64,000 nt of DNA from Paenibacillus phytohabitans (GTDB lineage: Bacteria; Bacillota; Bacilli; Paenibacillales; Paenibacillaceae): positions 62,001 to 126,000 of the forward strand of contig NZ_WHOB01000098.1 in assembly GCF_013141775.1 (NCBI RefSeq), read 5' to 3'. How positions within the stretch are numbered: the stretch's first letter is position 1; each line of letters opens with the position of its first letter. The notes below the pieces were generated by a model, which saw only the letters and a list, made by a program, of their open reading frames with translations, made no database searches and was not told the DNA's origin. Below are positions 39,437-47,588 of the stretch, piece by piece. Made by a program: the position numbers and the translations under genes.

Positions 39437-39649
39437 ATGGATGTTAAAATGGAAGAGTTTATTCGACATACTGTCATACTGATGGTCTACGTAGGTCTTA
39501 CAGTTTCAGTTCACAAGTATTTTGAAATGTACGGGTACACATTTTTTACTGTAATGATGTTTCTGAGTTTCGCATATGTAAAAGGTAAAATAATTCCATT
39601 TTCAAGTGTATGGCGGCAGGCAAAGCTAACAATAAATAAAATCAAGTAA
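39437..39649 (+). CDS. Small two-helix membrane protein
   Basis: 70 residues from the ATG at 39437, with GAAGGAG eight to ten bases before. Two TM helices (about 10-26, VILMVYVGLTVSVHKYF, and 32-50, FTVMMFLSFAYVKGK), basic tail. No family recognised. Lies between the internal right-end remnant and the OLD/UvrD cargo. Confidence 0.55.
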   Translation: MDVKMEEFIRHTVILMVYVGLTVSVHKYFEMYGYTFFTVMMFLSFAYVKGKIIPFSSVWRQAKLTINKIK

Positions 39650-40212
39650 TCTGTGTTTTAGAGAATAACTTCTTTGATGAAAAAACGTTAGAAAAACAGC
39701 ACTAAGTTAAGGTTGATATTCACTATTTATATATTTTAAGAAGTACCTTTAAATAGACAATCAGTCTAAAAGCCATGAGATTAACTTTAATAATATTAAA
39801 ATTATACTGGCGCGCATTCCAGAGCTTAGGGATGTGCGCTATTTTATTTAGTTGTTTCTTTAAAAAATGTAATCATAACAATGGTTACTAAAAGCCCCTG
39901 AACATTTATATAACGATCACGGATAAACCTGGCTAAATAATATCTTTGTGGTCATTATGTAAGGCAACATTTGCTTCGTTAAGATTAAGTTATTGGATAT
40001 ACGAGCATAAGCCTTTTGAGTATTGAATAGCAAAAAAAGGTGATTCAACGACCTTGGTCCTAAATTTTAGGACCAAGGTCGCTGAATTTTAAAAGTTGAT
40101 CTTTAATATGGGAAAAAATATATAAAATGTAACTGAATATGATTCTCTATTGTTATACGATGAGATGAAAGAGTCAGAAACGAGTTTTAAGAATCTAATC
40201 GGAGGTTAGGAA
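39650..40212. other. Gene-free stretch with two strong hairpins
   Basis: 563 AT-rich bp without an ORF. 39810-39848 is a hairpin (GCGCGCATTCC/GGGATGTGCGC, T-rich after it), probably the terminator of the small membrane gene. 40043-40087 is a nearly perfect 45-bp palindrome (arms containing CGACCTTGGTCCTAAA) just ahead of the OLD gene; it is flanked by A and T runs, so it insulates the operon in both directions. GGAGGTTAGGAA precedes the OLD start. Confidence 0.65.
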
Positions 40213-41595
40213 ATGAGACTAGTCAATGTTGAGGTTAAAAACTATCGACTGCTTCATAACTTAAGTGGAGCTAATAATGTTCAAATAGACCCAAGCACTA
40301 CACTAATTGTAGGGAAAAACAATTCTGGAAAAACATCATTCACAAACATTTTTAATATATTCCTAAGGCAAAATGGTAAGTTTGAATGGTCCGATTTTTC
40401 TTCAAACTCCCATTCCGAATTTAGAAAAATGTATCAGAATTATTGTGAATCCAAAGAACTAGAAACAGAAGATGATTTTTTTAAAAATTGCTCTATAGGT
40501 AACCTTTCAATCGAAATGTTGTTAACTATTGAATATAGTGATCAGGATAATTGGAGTAATATCAGACCATTACTAACATCTTTAGATGATTCAAACCAAT
40601 TAAAGATTTTATTTTCGTATGCGCTGGAGCAACCAGAAAAATTCTTTCAACAACTTCATAAGTTAAAAATAAAAAATAAAGAGAAAGATGTTATTGAACA
40701 TGTAGAAAAGATATTTGATAGTTACTTTAAGTTTGTTGTTCGCCCATACGATAGGGATGTAGACACTTCAGTGATCAGTATTGCAGATATAAAGAAGATT
40801 ATTGGAACAACCTTTATTGCTGCACAAAGAGAAGTGGATGATGGGAATTCTAAAAGTAGTTCTAAATTATCCTCTGTGTTTCAAAGGGAATATAGAAATA
40901 GGTCAATAAAATCAGAAAATAAAGAAGATCAAGAATTAGAATTAAGTGCTTTAAATGAGGAGATTATTAATGCTAATAGTGGCATTGATAAAAAGTTGGA
41001 TGATTTTTTTAGGGAATATATTAGTTCCTATGCTACTTTTGGGTATCCCAATTTACAGGATTCAGAACTAACGTTGAAAGCTAATATGACTGTAACAAAT
41101 TTATTTCAAAGTATTAGGCTCTTCTATAAAGATAGTGAGCACATGTTACCTGAAAAATATAACGGACTTGGATATAGTAACTTAATTTATATCATATCTG
41201 AAATACTTAGTTTTAAAGCAATGATTCAAGAGAATGGGACTGATCTGAATTTAATCTTTGTTGAGGAGCCAGAAGCACACATGCATCCTCAATTACAGAG
41301 TATTCTTATACAAAGAATTAATTATTTTTTGAAAGAACATAAAATTAATGCTCAAGTTATAATTACTACTCATTCATCCCATATTGTTTCAAACTCAAGT
41401 TTTGAAAGTATTAGATATTTTTTTAGAAGAAATAATAAGTGCGTAGCAGTTAAAGATATGATGAAGTTTTCTGTTAGTAATCAAACAGGTATTAAAGATG
41501 AAGAAGATAATGAATATGATGTTGATACACTTCAATTTTTAAAGAGATACATAACTATGGTGAAATTGACATGTTTTTTGCTGATAAAATTGTGA
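40213..41595 (+). CDS. OLD-family nuclease, ATPase part (Gabija GajA-like), ends at a frameshift
   Basis: 460 codons. ABC-type ATPase head: Walker A VGKNNSGKTS (33-42), signature region NGLGYSNLIYII, Walker B NLIFVEEPEAHMHP, switch His in TTHSSHIV. OLD proteins continue directly into a Toprim nuclease; here the frame instead ends in an out-of-frame tail, and the Toprim domain follows one frame away at 41571. The switch lies on T TTT TTG (41574-41580), and a -1 slip gives a continuous RYITMVKLTCFFADKIVMIEG, which fits the family spacing. It is therefore either one gene expressed by frameshifting or a recently broken gene. The UvrD-like helicase gene follows, as in Gabija. Confidence 0.75.
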   Translation: MRLVNVEVKNYRLLHNLSGANNVQIDPSTTLIVGKNNSGKTSFTNIFNIFLRQNGKFEWSDFSSNSHSEFRKMYQNYCESKELETEDDFFKNCSIGNLSIEMLLTIEYSDQDNWSNIRPLLTSLDDSNQLKILFSYALEQPEKFFQQLHKLKIKNKEKDVIEHVEKIFDSYFKFVVRPYDRDVDTSVISIADIKKIIGTTFIAAQREVDDGNSKSSSKLSSVFQREYRNRSIKSENKEDQELELSALNEEIINANSGIDKKLDDFFREYISSYATFGYPNLQDSELTLKANMTVTNLFQSIRLFYKDSEHMLPEKYNGLGYSNLIYIISEILSFKAMIQENGTDLNLIFVEEPEAHMHPQLQSILIQRINYFLKEHKINAQVIITTHSSHIVSNSSFESIRYFFRRNNKCVAVKDMMKFSVSNQTGIKDEEDNEYDVDTLQFLKRYITMVKLTCFLLIKL

Positions 41596-42314
41596 TGATT
41601 GAGGGACTTTGCGAAAGATTGCTTATGCCAATGTTTTTTGAAAAGGTAGATAAAAACCTTCTAACAAAAAATCCTACGGTTAAAATATTGTCCGAACAAT
41701 ATATATCGGTAATTGAAGTGAATGGAGCATATATGCATAAGTTTAAAGAATTTCTTGAATTCTTAGAGGTAAAGACTTTAATTATTACTGATATAGACTG
41801 TTGTATTAGTTCAGAGGTTAAAAAGGATGGGATTGTTCAAAAGAACTCGAATGGTAGTGTGAAAACAAGATTGAAAAAAAATGAGGTGATTATGAAACAG
41901 CTCTCTAAGTTGGTGACAACTAACCCGACGCTTAAGGGATGGATTCCTGGATCTGTAGCAATAGACGATCTGCTAAAGCACACTGTAAACGATCATGATA
42001 AAATCTCTGTTGCTTATCAGAGAAATGTGTCGCTCGATTCCGATAAAGTAAAATGCGGGAGAACTTTTGAAGAGGCATTTATAATTGATAATGCTAAATT
42101 TATTTTTAATAATAAAGGCTTAATGAGTAGTATTTCTAATGTTATTCGTCCTTTTTTAAGTGAAGAGGATATATGGAATAATTCTTATAAAATATATGAT
42201 TATATAGACAAAAGTGATAAAAAATCTAATTTTGCATTTGATTTAATGTATTTAAAGGAATGGAACGTTCCTTCATATATTGAGGAGGGGCTATCATGGC
42301 TAGCATCGGAGTAG
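41571..42314 (+). CDS. OLD-family nuclease, Toprim part (frame-shifted continuation)
   Basis: About 247 codons from ATG 41571. It begins exactly at the Toprim start (FFADKIVMIEGLCERLLMPMF, catalytic Glu in IEG) and contains LIITDIDCC with the metal-binding Asp pair. An SD-like GGTGA seven bases before the ATG could also allow separate initiation. Normally fused to the ATPase half. It overlaps the helicase gene by 19 bp, so the three frames form one operon. Nicks or cuts DNA in the Gabija-type mechanism. Confidence 0.72.
   Translation: MFFADKIVMIEGLCERLLMPMFFEKVDKNLLTKNPTVKILSEQYISVIEVNGAYMHKFKEFLEFLEVKTLIITDIDCCISSEVKKDGIVQKNSNGSVKTRLKKNEVIMKQLSKLVTTNPTLKGWIPGSVAIDDLLKHTVNDHDKISVAYQRNVSLDSDKVKCGRTFEEAFIIDNAKFIFNNKGLMSSISNVIRPFLSEEDIWNNSYKIYDYIDKSDKKSNFAFDLMYLKEWNVPSYIEEGLSWLASE
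41574..41580 (+). promoter_or_regulatory. Candidate -1 frameshift heptamer T TTT TTG
   Basis: In the ATPase frame the codons are ACA TGT TTT TTG, so T TTT TTG is in the correct phase for tandem slippage, landing in the Toprim frame (TTT TTT GCT GAT). No stem-loop or pseudoknot is evident within 30 bp downstream. A lost T from an original T7 run would look the same. Confidence 0.4.
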
Positions 42315-44389
42315 TTGATCAGGTGTACGAATGCATTGATAATAGTGAAAGTTTCATCATTGAGGCTGGAGCTGGAAGTGGGAAAACTTGGACTTTAGTA
42401 AAAGCGTTAGAGTATATTATCCAGAAGGAAGAAAAACGATTTCAAAAGCAACATAGAAAAGTGGCTTGTATAACTTATACTAATGTTGCAAAAGAAGAAA
42501 TAATTAGTCGTATTAATGGAAATGAAATTGTTGAAGTTAAGACCATTCATGATTTTCTTTGGAAGATAATAGAGCCATTCCAAAAAGAACTTAAACAAGA
42601 ACTCCTTTTGTATATAAATTCTAAAATTCAAAAGAATTTAGAAATTTTAAGTAAATCCAAAGAAACAACCCAAAAATATAAGAATGCTCGTGACGAGAAT
42701 GAAAAGTACCAAGAACGAATTGAGTCATTAACGAAGCTAAAATCTAGGATTCAATATAAAGATAACGCCAATTATAAAAAAGGTATTATTTCGCATGATG
42801 TAATGCTTGAGTTGAGTATTAATATAATAAATAATAACAAAAAGTTATTAAAAATAATTCAAGATACTTATCCGGTAATCTTCATTGATGAATATCAAGA
42901 TACAAAGTCTGCAGTGGCTAAACTCTTAATAGAACATATAAAACCATCTACAAGCATTTTATTCGGATTATTTGGGGACTATTATCAGCAGATCTACAAT
43001 GGGACAGTTGGGAGAGTTGATGCAAATCTTCATAAATTCAAACCTATTTTGAAAAGCGAAAATTACCGTTCCTCAGATGTGATTATATCAATTCTTAATA
43101 GAATTCGAACAGATGATTTGGAACAGATACCCTCGGGCACCGCAAAAGAAGGGAAGAGTCATTTCTACTATATTAATAATCGAGAGCTAGATACTGAAAA
43201 ATTTATAAAAGAACGTATTAGTTTGGATTTTTCATTAGATGCTTCAGATAATATGAAGAAACTATTTCTTGTAACTAAAGCGATCGCCAAAAAAAATGGT
43301 TATATTGAATTACATGAGTTATATGATGAAGACGACAGTGCAACATACAAAGTGGGGCAAATCAAATCTGGTTTTATAGGTATGCTTCGTTCAAATAAGC
43401 GAGATGTTAGCCAGATCTCAAGAATAATATTTGACATGCTTCCTACAGAAATTCAAATAGCTATTGATAATGGGAGCTTACAAAATAATGATGATGAATT
43501 TATTGATGCTTTTAATAAGTATATCGTAAAAAATAAAAAGTTTAATGAGCTTGAAATATTTGACGATTCAATCGTTCAGTCATTTGAGAAGAGTCAGAAA
43601 AGCGAAATTATAAATAGAATATTACTTGAAACCTATTTTCCGGGATTATTTTCCAAATACAGCTTATCAAGAGCAAGAAGAGCAAAAAGCAAGGATATGT
43701 TACTTAAAAATGCATCTAATAGAGATTGCATCTTTGCAAATTTTTTATTTGACATTGAGGAAGTTATTGAATTATACCAGACTGATAAGGTTCAACAGCT
43801 ACTAAAAAAGACAGCATTTGAGCTTAATAATATTCAAGATAAATTGAGGTTAAATGAACTACTATTGGAACTGATTTCTTTATCTGATAAAGGCAAGATC
43901 TCTGAAGTGTTGGATTTTGTTAATGAAAATCGAATACTGGAGTATTCCAACAAGTTAAAAGATGCATTTAATAATGAATCTATGAAAGATTCATTTTATG
44001 AAGATCTTATGGAGCTAGAATATATACAATTTAGATTCTTGCATAATACGGTCAAAGATACCTCTCCATTTTCCACAAACCATGGAACTAAAGGGGCAGA
44101 GTTTAACAATGTAGTATGTTTTATAGATGATAATGATTGGAATTCATATAGTCTAAATAAGTACTTAGAGGGCCGTCCGGATATAGGAGCTATTAGTACC
44201 AACACTTTTGATATACAGACAAGAACAAGAAACTTGTTTTATGTTATATGCTCTCGAGCAAAGCATAATCTAGCTATTGTTGTTATGTCTGAAATGTCTT
44301 CGAAAAGCATTGCTGAAGCCAAAAGCTTATTTGGTGAGGGGAATTTCATTGATTGTTTTGCAGGTCAACAGCAATTACAATCAAATTAA
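42296..44389 (+). CDS. UvrD/PcrA-like helicase (Gabija GajB-like)
   Basis: 697 residues: Walker A EAGAGSGKTWTL (23-34), motif Ia VACITYTNVAKEE, motif II PVIFIDEYQDT, motif III FGLFGDYYQQIY, motif IV region ENYRSSDVII, motifs V-VI FSTNHGTKGAEFNNVV and YVICSRAKHNLAIV: a complete SF1A helicase. Longer than typical GajB (about 500) because of the inserted middle. Pairing with an OLD nuclease in one operon defines Gabija-like anti-phage systems, in which nucleotide depletion activates the nuclease and the helicase responds to DNA ends. Last cargo gene, 27 bp before the first right-end TnsB site. Confidence 0.83.
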   Translation: MASIGVVDQVYECIDNSESFIIEAGAGSGKTWTLVKALEYIIQKEEKRFQKQHRKVACITYTNVAKEEIISRINGNEIVEVKTIHDFLWKIIEPFQKELKQELLLYINSKIQKNLEILSKSKETTQKYKNARDENEKYQERIESLTKLKSRIQYKDNANYKKGIISHDVMLELSINIINNNKKLLKIIQDTYPVIFIDEYQDTKSAVAKLLIEHIKPSTSILFGLFGDYYQQIYNGTVGRVDANLHKFKPILKSENYRSSDVIISILNRIRTDDLEQIPSGTAKEGKSHFYYINNRELDTEKFIKERISLDFSLDASDNMKKLFLVTKAIAKKNGYIELHELYDEDDSATYKVGQIKSGFIGMLRSNKRDVSQISRIIFDMLPTEIQIAIDNGSLQNNDDEFIDAFNKYIVKNKKFNELEIFDDSIVQSFEKSQKSEIINRILLETYFPGLFSKYSLSRARRAKSKDMLLKNASNRDCIFANFLFDIEEVIELYQTDKVQQLLKKTAFELNNIQDKLRLNELLLELISLSDKGKISEVLDFVNENRILEYSNKLKDAFNNESMKDSFYEDLMELEYIQFRFLHNTVKDTSPFSTNHGTKGAEFNNVVCFIDDNDWNSYSLNKYLEGRPDIGAISTNTFDIQTRTRNLFYVICSRAKHNLAIVVMSEMSSKSIAEAKSLFGEGNFIDCFAGQQQLQSN

Positions 44390-44416
44390 GTATTACTCAT
44401 AAATCTAAACGATAAA

Positions 44417-44488
44417 TGCCAAATGACGTTACAGGAATCAACCGGTTATGCCAAAGATCGTTACAAGTTATGCCAAAATTACGTTACA
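44417..44488 (-). promoter_or_regulatory. TnsB-type binding sites R3, R2 and R1
   Basis: Three copies in inverse orientation to the left-end sites: TGCCAAATGACGTTACA (44417), TGCCAAAGATCGTTACAA (44449) and TGCCAAAATTACGTTACA (44471), spaced 32 and 22 bp. Confidence 0.87.
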
Positions 44489-44513
44489 GAATCGCCGAAA
44501 TAAGGCCTTTTTA

Positions 44514-44538
44514 GTGACAAGATAAATTACAACTCACA
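44514..44538. repeat. Right terminal inverted repeat of the Tn7-like element
   Basis: GTGACAAGAT...CAACTCACA, complement of 21115-21139 with one mismatch, directly followed by the target duplication. Confidence 0.92.
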
Positions 44539-44543
44539 ATATG
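44539..44543. repeat. Target site duplication, right copy (ATATG)
   Basis: Identical to 21110-21114. The sequence after it continues the chromosome towards the native terminator. Confidence 0.9.
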
Positions 44544-44573
44544 AGTTAGACATTGGAACGGGCCTATACATGT

Positions 44574-44618
44574 AGTCCTGATGCTCAAGAAACCCTTGAG
44601 GCATCAGGATTTTTTTTG
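44574..44618 (+). terminator. Original terminator of the rRNA methyltransferase gene, displaced by the insertion
   Basis: CCTGATGCTCAAG pairs with CTTGAGGCATCAGG around a short loop, and eight T follow. In the reconstructed empty site it lies about 45 bp after the methyltransferase stop. Confidence 0.87.
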
Positions 44619-44744
44619 GTTTCTTGCAGTCAAAATATAGGGAGATATTCCCACTTGGTGTTATATCTAATTGCATTTTTGAGTAAAAATGGTATAAATA
44701 ATAAATATAGGGATCTCTAAAACGGATACTAGAGGTGAAATTGT

Positions 44745-45524
44745 ATGTATAACATAGTGCTTTATGATGAAAATGATAGTTTCCTGGAGAAACTGCAACA
44801 GACTCTAATCGGAATTTTGGGCAAGATGAAGTGCGAATACAGTATTGAGAAATGGAGTGATCCACAAACTATACTGGGTAATATTGAGGTACGGAATAAG
44901 AGTTGTAATATTATCTTTCTGGGAATAGACAGTGATTCCGGGCAAGTCTTTCGCACAGCCGAAATACTCAATGCCAGAGATCATGATTATATTCTGATTC
45001 TGGTCTCAACCAGCTGCGAGCAAGCCGTTGAAGGATATAAATACGGGGCTTACAGGTGGATTGTTAAAAATAATCTGCGAAGTGGGGTGGCCGAGGCCAT
45101 TCACAGCTTAGATATCCTGATTGGAGGAAGCCGGAATGAGGGGGAGCCTCTGATCAGGTTCAAGTACCTTAATAATGAAGACTATGATTATATCAGCGTG
45201 CGTGAACGGGATATCATTCAGCTGTACAAAAAAAACAGGAGGGTTATTATGACCACTCCGCACGGGAATTATGAGCTGCTGCAGTATACCTTGAATTATT
45301 ATAAGAAGTTGATCAACAACCCGAATTTCATTATCGCTTCCCGGTCACACTTGATTAATCTTGTTCATATTGAGGAACTGCGGGGGGATTTCTTTCAATT
45401 ATCCGATGGGCAAACGATATGTATAGGGTCGGAAGGCCGTGTGAAGCAGCAGGTGAAGAAGGAGTATCTGAATTATGTAGATAGCTGCAAAAAATACAAT
45501 TTCGCACAAAAATGTTTTATTTAA
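44745..45524 (+). CDS. LytTR-family regulator with degenerate receiver domain
   Basis: 259 residues. The N-terminal receiver-like domain (1-120) keeps Asp8-Glu9 and a Lys at the end of beta-5 (WIVKNN), but the phospho-acceptor position is Gly60 (IIFLGIDSD instead of LDID). It should not be phosphorylated in the usual way and may sense a protein or peptide directly or be constitutive. The C-terminal LytTR DNA-binding domain (about 155-250) contains FIIASRSHLINLVHIEEL. First gene before the radical-SAM cluster on the same strand, so the likely regulator of peptide production. Followed by 122 bp with the maturase ribosome site. Confidence 0.83.
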   Translation: MYNIVLYDENDSFLEKLQQTLIGILGKMKCEYSIEKWSDPQTILGNIEVRNKSCNIIFLGIDSDSGQVFRTAEILNARDHDYILILVSTSCEQAVEGYKYGAYRWIVKNNLRSGVAEAIHSLDILIGGSRNEGEPLIRFKYLNNEDYDYISVRERDIIQLYKKNRRVIMTTPHGNYELLQYTLNYYKKLINNPNFIIASRSHLINLVHIEELRGDFFQLSDGQTICIGSEGRVKQQVKKEYLNYVDSCKKYNFAQKCFI

Positions 45525-45646
45525 GAAGTAATATGCGCTAATAATAGAAAAACAGAGTGTTACGCAAATGAATAGATGGTTTTGGCTTAATATTGTGAAA
45601 TAATTCACCACAAACCCATGATTATGAAGGAGGCATTTATCTCACT

Positions 45647-47197
45647 ATGGGCTATGAAACAAAGAACGCAATTGCTTTCTTGGAAAACTTACATACGGAT
45701 TATTGGTCCCGTTTAGGAACCGTCTTTGAAACAGAAGACAATCAGTATTTCTATGATACGGGGACAGGTAAAGTATTTGCCTGTGATCCCGCGGAATATG
45801 CGGTGCTTGCATGTTTGCTCAATACCTCAGACCCTGCCGAAATAACCGGACTGGAGCTGGAGGAGAGAGCGTTGACGAGGGCACTGGATACTATATTGTT
45901 GCTGGTGGATCAAGAAAAAATCCTGCAGGCGCCTGAATTCAAAAGTTTTGTCATACCGGAGAAAGCTGAGCTGCCGGGGATCATACAGGGCGGCATTGAA
46001 CAAATCATTATAGAACTGACTGAGAAATGCAATCTGAGATGCAAATATTGTCTTTATCAGGAAGATAACGTGGACACCCGCAATTTCTCCAAGCAGGACA
46101 TGGATTGGGAGGTTGCCCGGAAAGCGCTCGATTATATCTCGCATAACGTGGGCAAAGAGCTGGCGCTTACATTTTACGGAGGGGAGCCGCTGGTTAACTT
46201 TAAGCTGATGAAGCAATGCATCGAATATAGCAAATCCATTATGCCTGGTGTGAACATCCCTGTCTCTTTCACTACCAACTTAACACTGGTCACTGATGAA
46301 ATTGCTGCTTATCTGGCAACGCTGGATCAATGTTCGGTCTTGTGCAGCCTGGATGGACCGGAGCATGTTCATGATTACTTCCGCGTAACGGTGGGGGGAA
46401 AGGGTTCGTTTCATCAGGCTCTACGGGGGCTTAAACGGTTAGTTAAGGCATTCGAGGGGAAGGCGCGGCATACGCTGGGGATTAATGCGGTTCTCTGTCC
46501 GCCCTACAGTAAGCCACGGTTTGATGAGGTGAATGACTTCTTCAAGACGCTGGAGTGGCTGCCCAAGGACACTAAAATTGATTGTTCATATGTCGATACG
46601 GGAACGCTTGACTGGTCCAAGCTGGGACATGTGAAGACAACTCTAGGGGATGGGGATTTCTATAGTGATGATGAACGAACCGATCCATTAGGCAAATGGG
46701 CTGAATATACGCTGGATTCTGATCAGGATGAAAGAGGCCTGGCCAAAGAGCTAAGCCAGAATAAATTGCTGAGAATTCACAACAGAGTGATCACCGATGA
46801 ACCCTTATTGGGAATCCGCATGAATGGATGCTGTATTCCCGGCCGGAGAAGGCTCTATGTAACCACTGACGGTAAATTTAAGGTGTGCGAAAAAATGGCT
46901 AATTCACCCTATATAGGGGATGTGGAGGCAGGAATTGATATCGATGCCTTAAATAAATATTACTTCGAAGAATACACGGAAAAATCTATTAAGCATTGCT
47001 CCAATTGCTGGGCAGCCCGCCTGTGCAGTATCTGTTATGCGCCTTGTTATCAGGAAAACGGCTTGGATGAGGAGAAGAAACAATCTCAATGTTACGGCGA
47101 AAGGGCCTCCATGAAAATGTCGCTGAAACGGTATCATCAATTAATTGAGAAGAGTCCTGAGAAACTGGAGTATTTCAATGAGATAACCGTATCGTAA
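45647..47197 (+). CDS. Radical SAM/SPASM peptide maturase
   Basis: 516 residues. About 100 N-terminal residues resemble a precursor-binding (RRE-type) domain. The radical SAM core has ELTEKCNLRCKYCLYQ with Cys128, Cys132 and Cys135 binding the 4Fe-4S cluster, and YGGEPLVNF. The C-terminal SPASM region has many Cys (NGCCIPGRRR, KVCEKM, HCSNCWAARLCSICYAPCYQ, SQC) for auxiliary clusters. Such enzymes install Cys-to-alpha-carbon or beta-carbon thioethers, or similar crosslinks, in a ribosomal peptide; the precursor is encoded 94 bp downstream. It resembles the CCPM-type maturases paired with Cys-rich clostridial precursors, which I give as a tentative match. AAGGAGGC precedes the ATG. Confidence 0.9.
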   Translation: MGYETKNAIAFLENLHTDYWSRLGTVFETEDNQYFYDTGTGKVFACDPAEYAVLACLLNTSDPAEITGLELEERALTRALDTILLLVDQEKILQAPEFKSFVIPEKAELPGIIQGGIEQIIIELTEKCNLRCKYCLYQEDNVDTRNFSKQDMDWEVARKALDYISHNVGKELALTFYGGEPLVNFKLMKQCIEYSKSIMPGVNIPVSFTTNLTLVTDEIAAYLATLDQCSVLCSLDGPEHVHDYFRVTVGGKGSFHQALRGLKRLVKAFEGKARHTLGINAVLCPPYSKPRFDEVNDFFKTLEWLPKDTKIDCSYVDTGTLDWSKLGHVKTTLGDGDFYSDDERTDPLGKWAEYTLDSDQDERGLAKELSQNKLLRIHNRVITDEPLLGIRMNGCCIPGRRRLYVTTDGKFKVCEKMANSPYIGDVEAGIDIDALNKYYFEEYTEKSIKHCSNCWAARLCSICYAPCYQENGLDEEKKQSQCYGERASMKMSLKRYHQLIEKSPEKLEYFNEITVS

Positions 47198-47291
47198 TTG
47201 TGGTAAACATGGTAGCAATAACGCTCTTCATGTGACGACAGGCAGGGTGTTATTCCTATAAATTTCAATGACCTGAGGAGTTGTGATCAAG

Positions 47292-47498
47292 ATGAAACTG
47301 ATTAATCCGGTAGGCAGAACAACCAAAATGGATTCACAAGCATTCTATGGCATGGACCCTATGTCAGGCTGTATTTGTTCTGGGTTTGCAGTAGTTTCGT
47401 TCTTTGCAGCAAAATTTGATGGCGGAAATTGTAACTGTCAATGTTCTGGAGGAAGCGAAAACAGTTCAGCTAACAGTGCAGTAGCGCGTCGGGCCTAA
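47292..47498 (+). CDS. Cys-rich RiPP precursor peptide
   Basis: 68 residues from ATG 47292 (GAGGAG 11 bases before; a GTG at 47283 would sit too close). Leader-like start MKLINPVGRTTKMDSQAFYGMD without Cys, then a core with five Cys: CIC (27 and 29), 17 residues including a hydrophobic FAVVSFFAAKF stretch, then CNCQC (47, 49 and 51). A Ser/Asn-rich tail ends in AVARRA. Position directly between the maturase and the exporter, small size and clustered Cys make it the probable substrate. Likely product: a thioether-bridged (sacti- or ranthipeptide-like) bacteriocin or signal. The exact family is not certain. Confidence 0.8.
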   Translation: MKLINPVGRTTKMDSQAFYGMDPMSGCICSGFAVVSFFAAKFDGGNCNCQCSGGSENSSANSAVARRA

Positions 47499-47519
47499 TT
47501 AATTCCACAGCATCATATG

Positions 47520-47561
47520 AAACAGAGCCACTATTCCTAAGATGAGGTAGGGGCTCTGTTT
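47520..47561 (+). terminator. Attenuating hairpin between precursor and exporter genes
   Basis: AAACAGAGCC pairs with GGCTCTGTTT around a 22-nt loop, followed by a weak AATAATTTTT run. It is typical of RiPP clusters, giving much more precursor mRNA than exporter mRNA. Confidence 0.7.
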
Positions 47562-47588
47562 AATAATTTTTACCATAGGAGATTAAGT

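Larger units (their letters stand above)
21115..44538. mobile_element. Tn7-like transposon (23.4 kb) with TnsABC, two TniQ proteins and defence cargo
   Basis: Bounded by 25-bp terminal inverted repeats (21115-21139 and 44514-44538, one mismatch; both start TGTGAGTTGTAATT) and a 5-bp duplication ATATG. Inside each end are TnsB-type sites of the form TGTAACG-N6-TGGCA, inverted at the two ends. Core genes: tnsA, tnsB and tnsC (overlapping), a TniQ/TnsD gene after tnsC and a second TniQ gene before tnsA. AT-rich relative to the flanks. Cargo: Xre regulator, PLD-like protein, ABC-3C system, toxin-like micro-ORF, membrane protein, group II intron remnant and an OLD/UvrD pair. Inserted just downstream of a conserved rRNA methyltransferase gene, the style of TnsD-guided homing. 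No Cas proteins or CRISPR repeats seen. Confidence 0.93.

Noticed and set aside
21115-44538. CRISPR-associated transposon (CAST)
   Set aside because: Two TniQ proteins suggested it, but no Cas12k, Cascade or other Cas proteins are encoded and no regularly spaced repeat array was found, so it is described as a plain Tn7-like element.
21194-44618. The two similar terminators as target-site duplication or att copies
   Set aside because: They do not sit at the element termini: one is inside, one 31 bp outside. The true duplication is ATATG directly at both ends.
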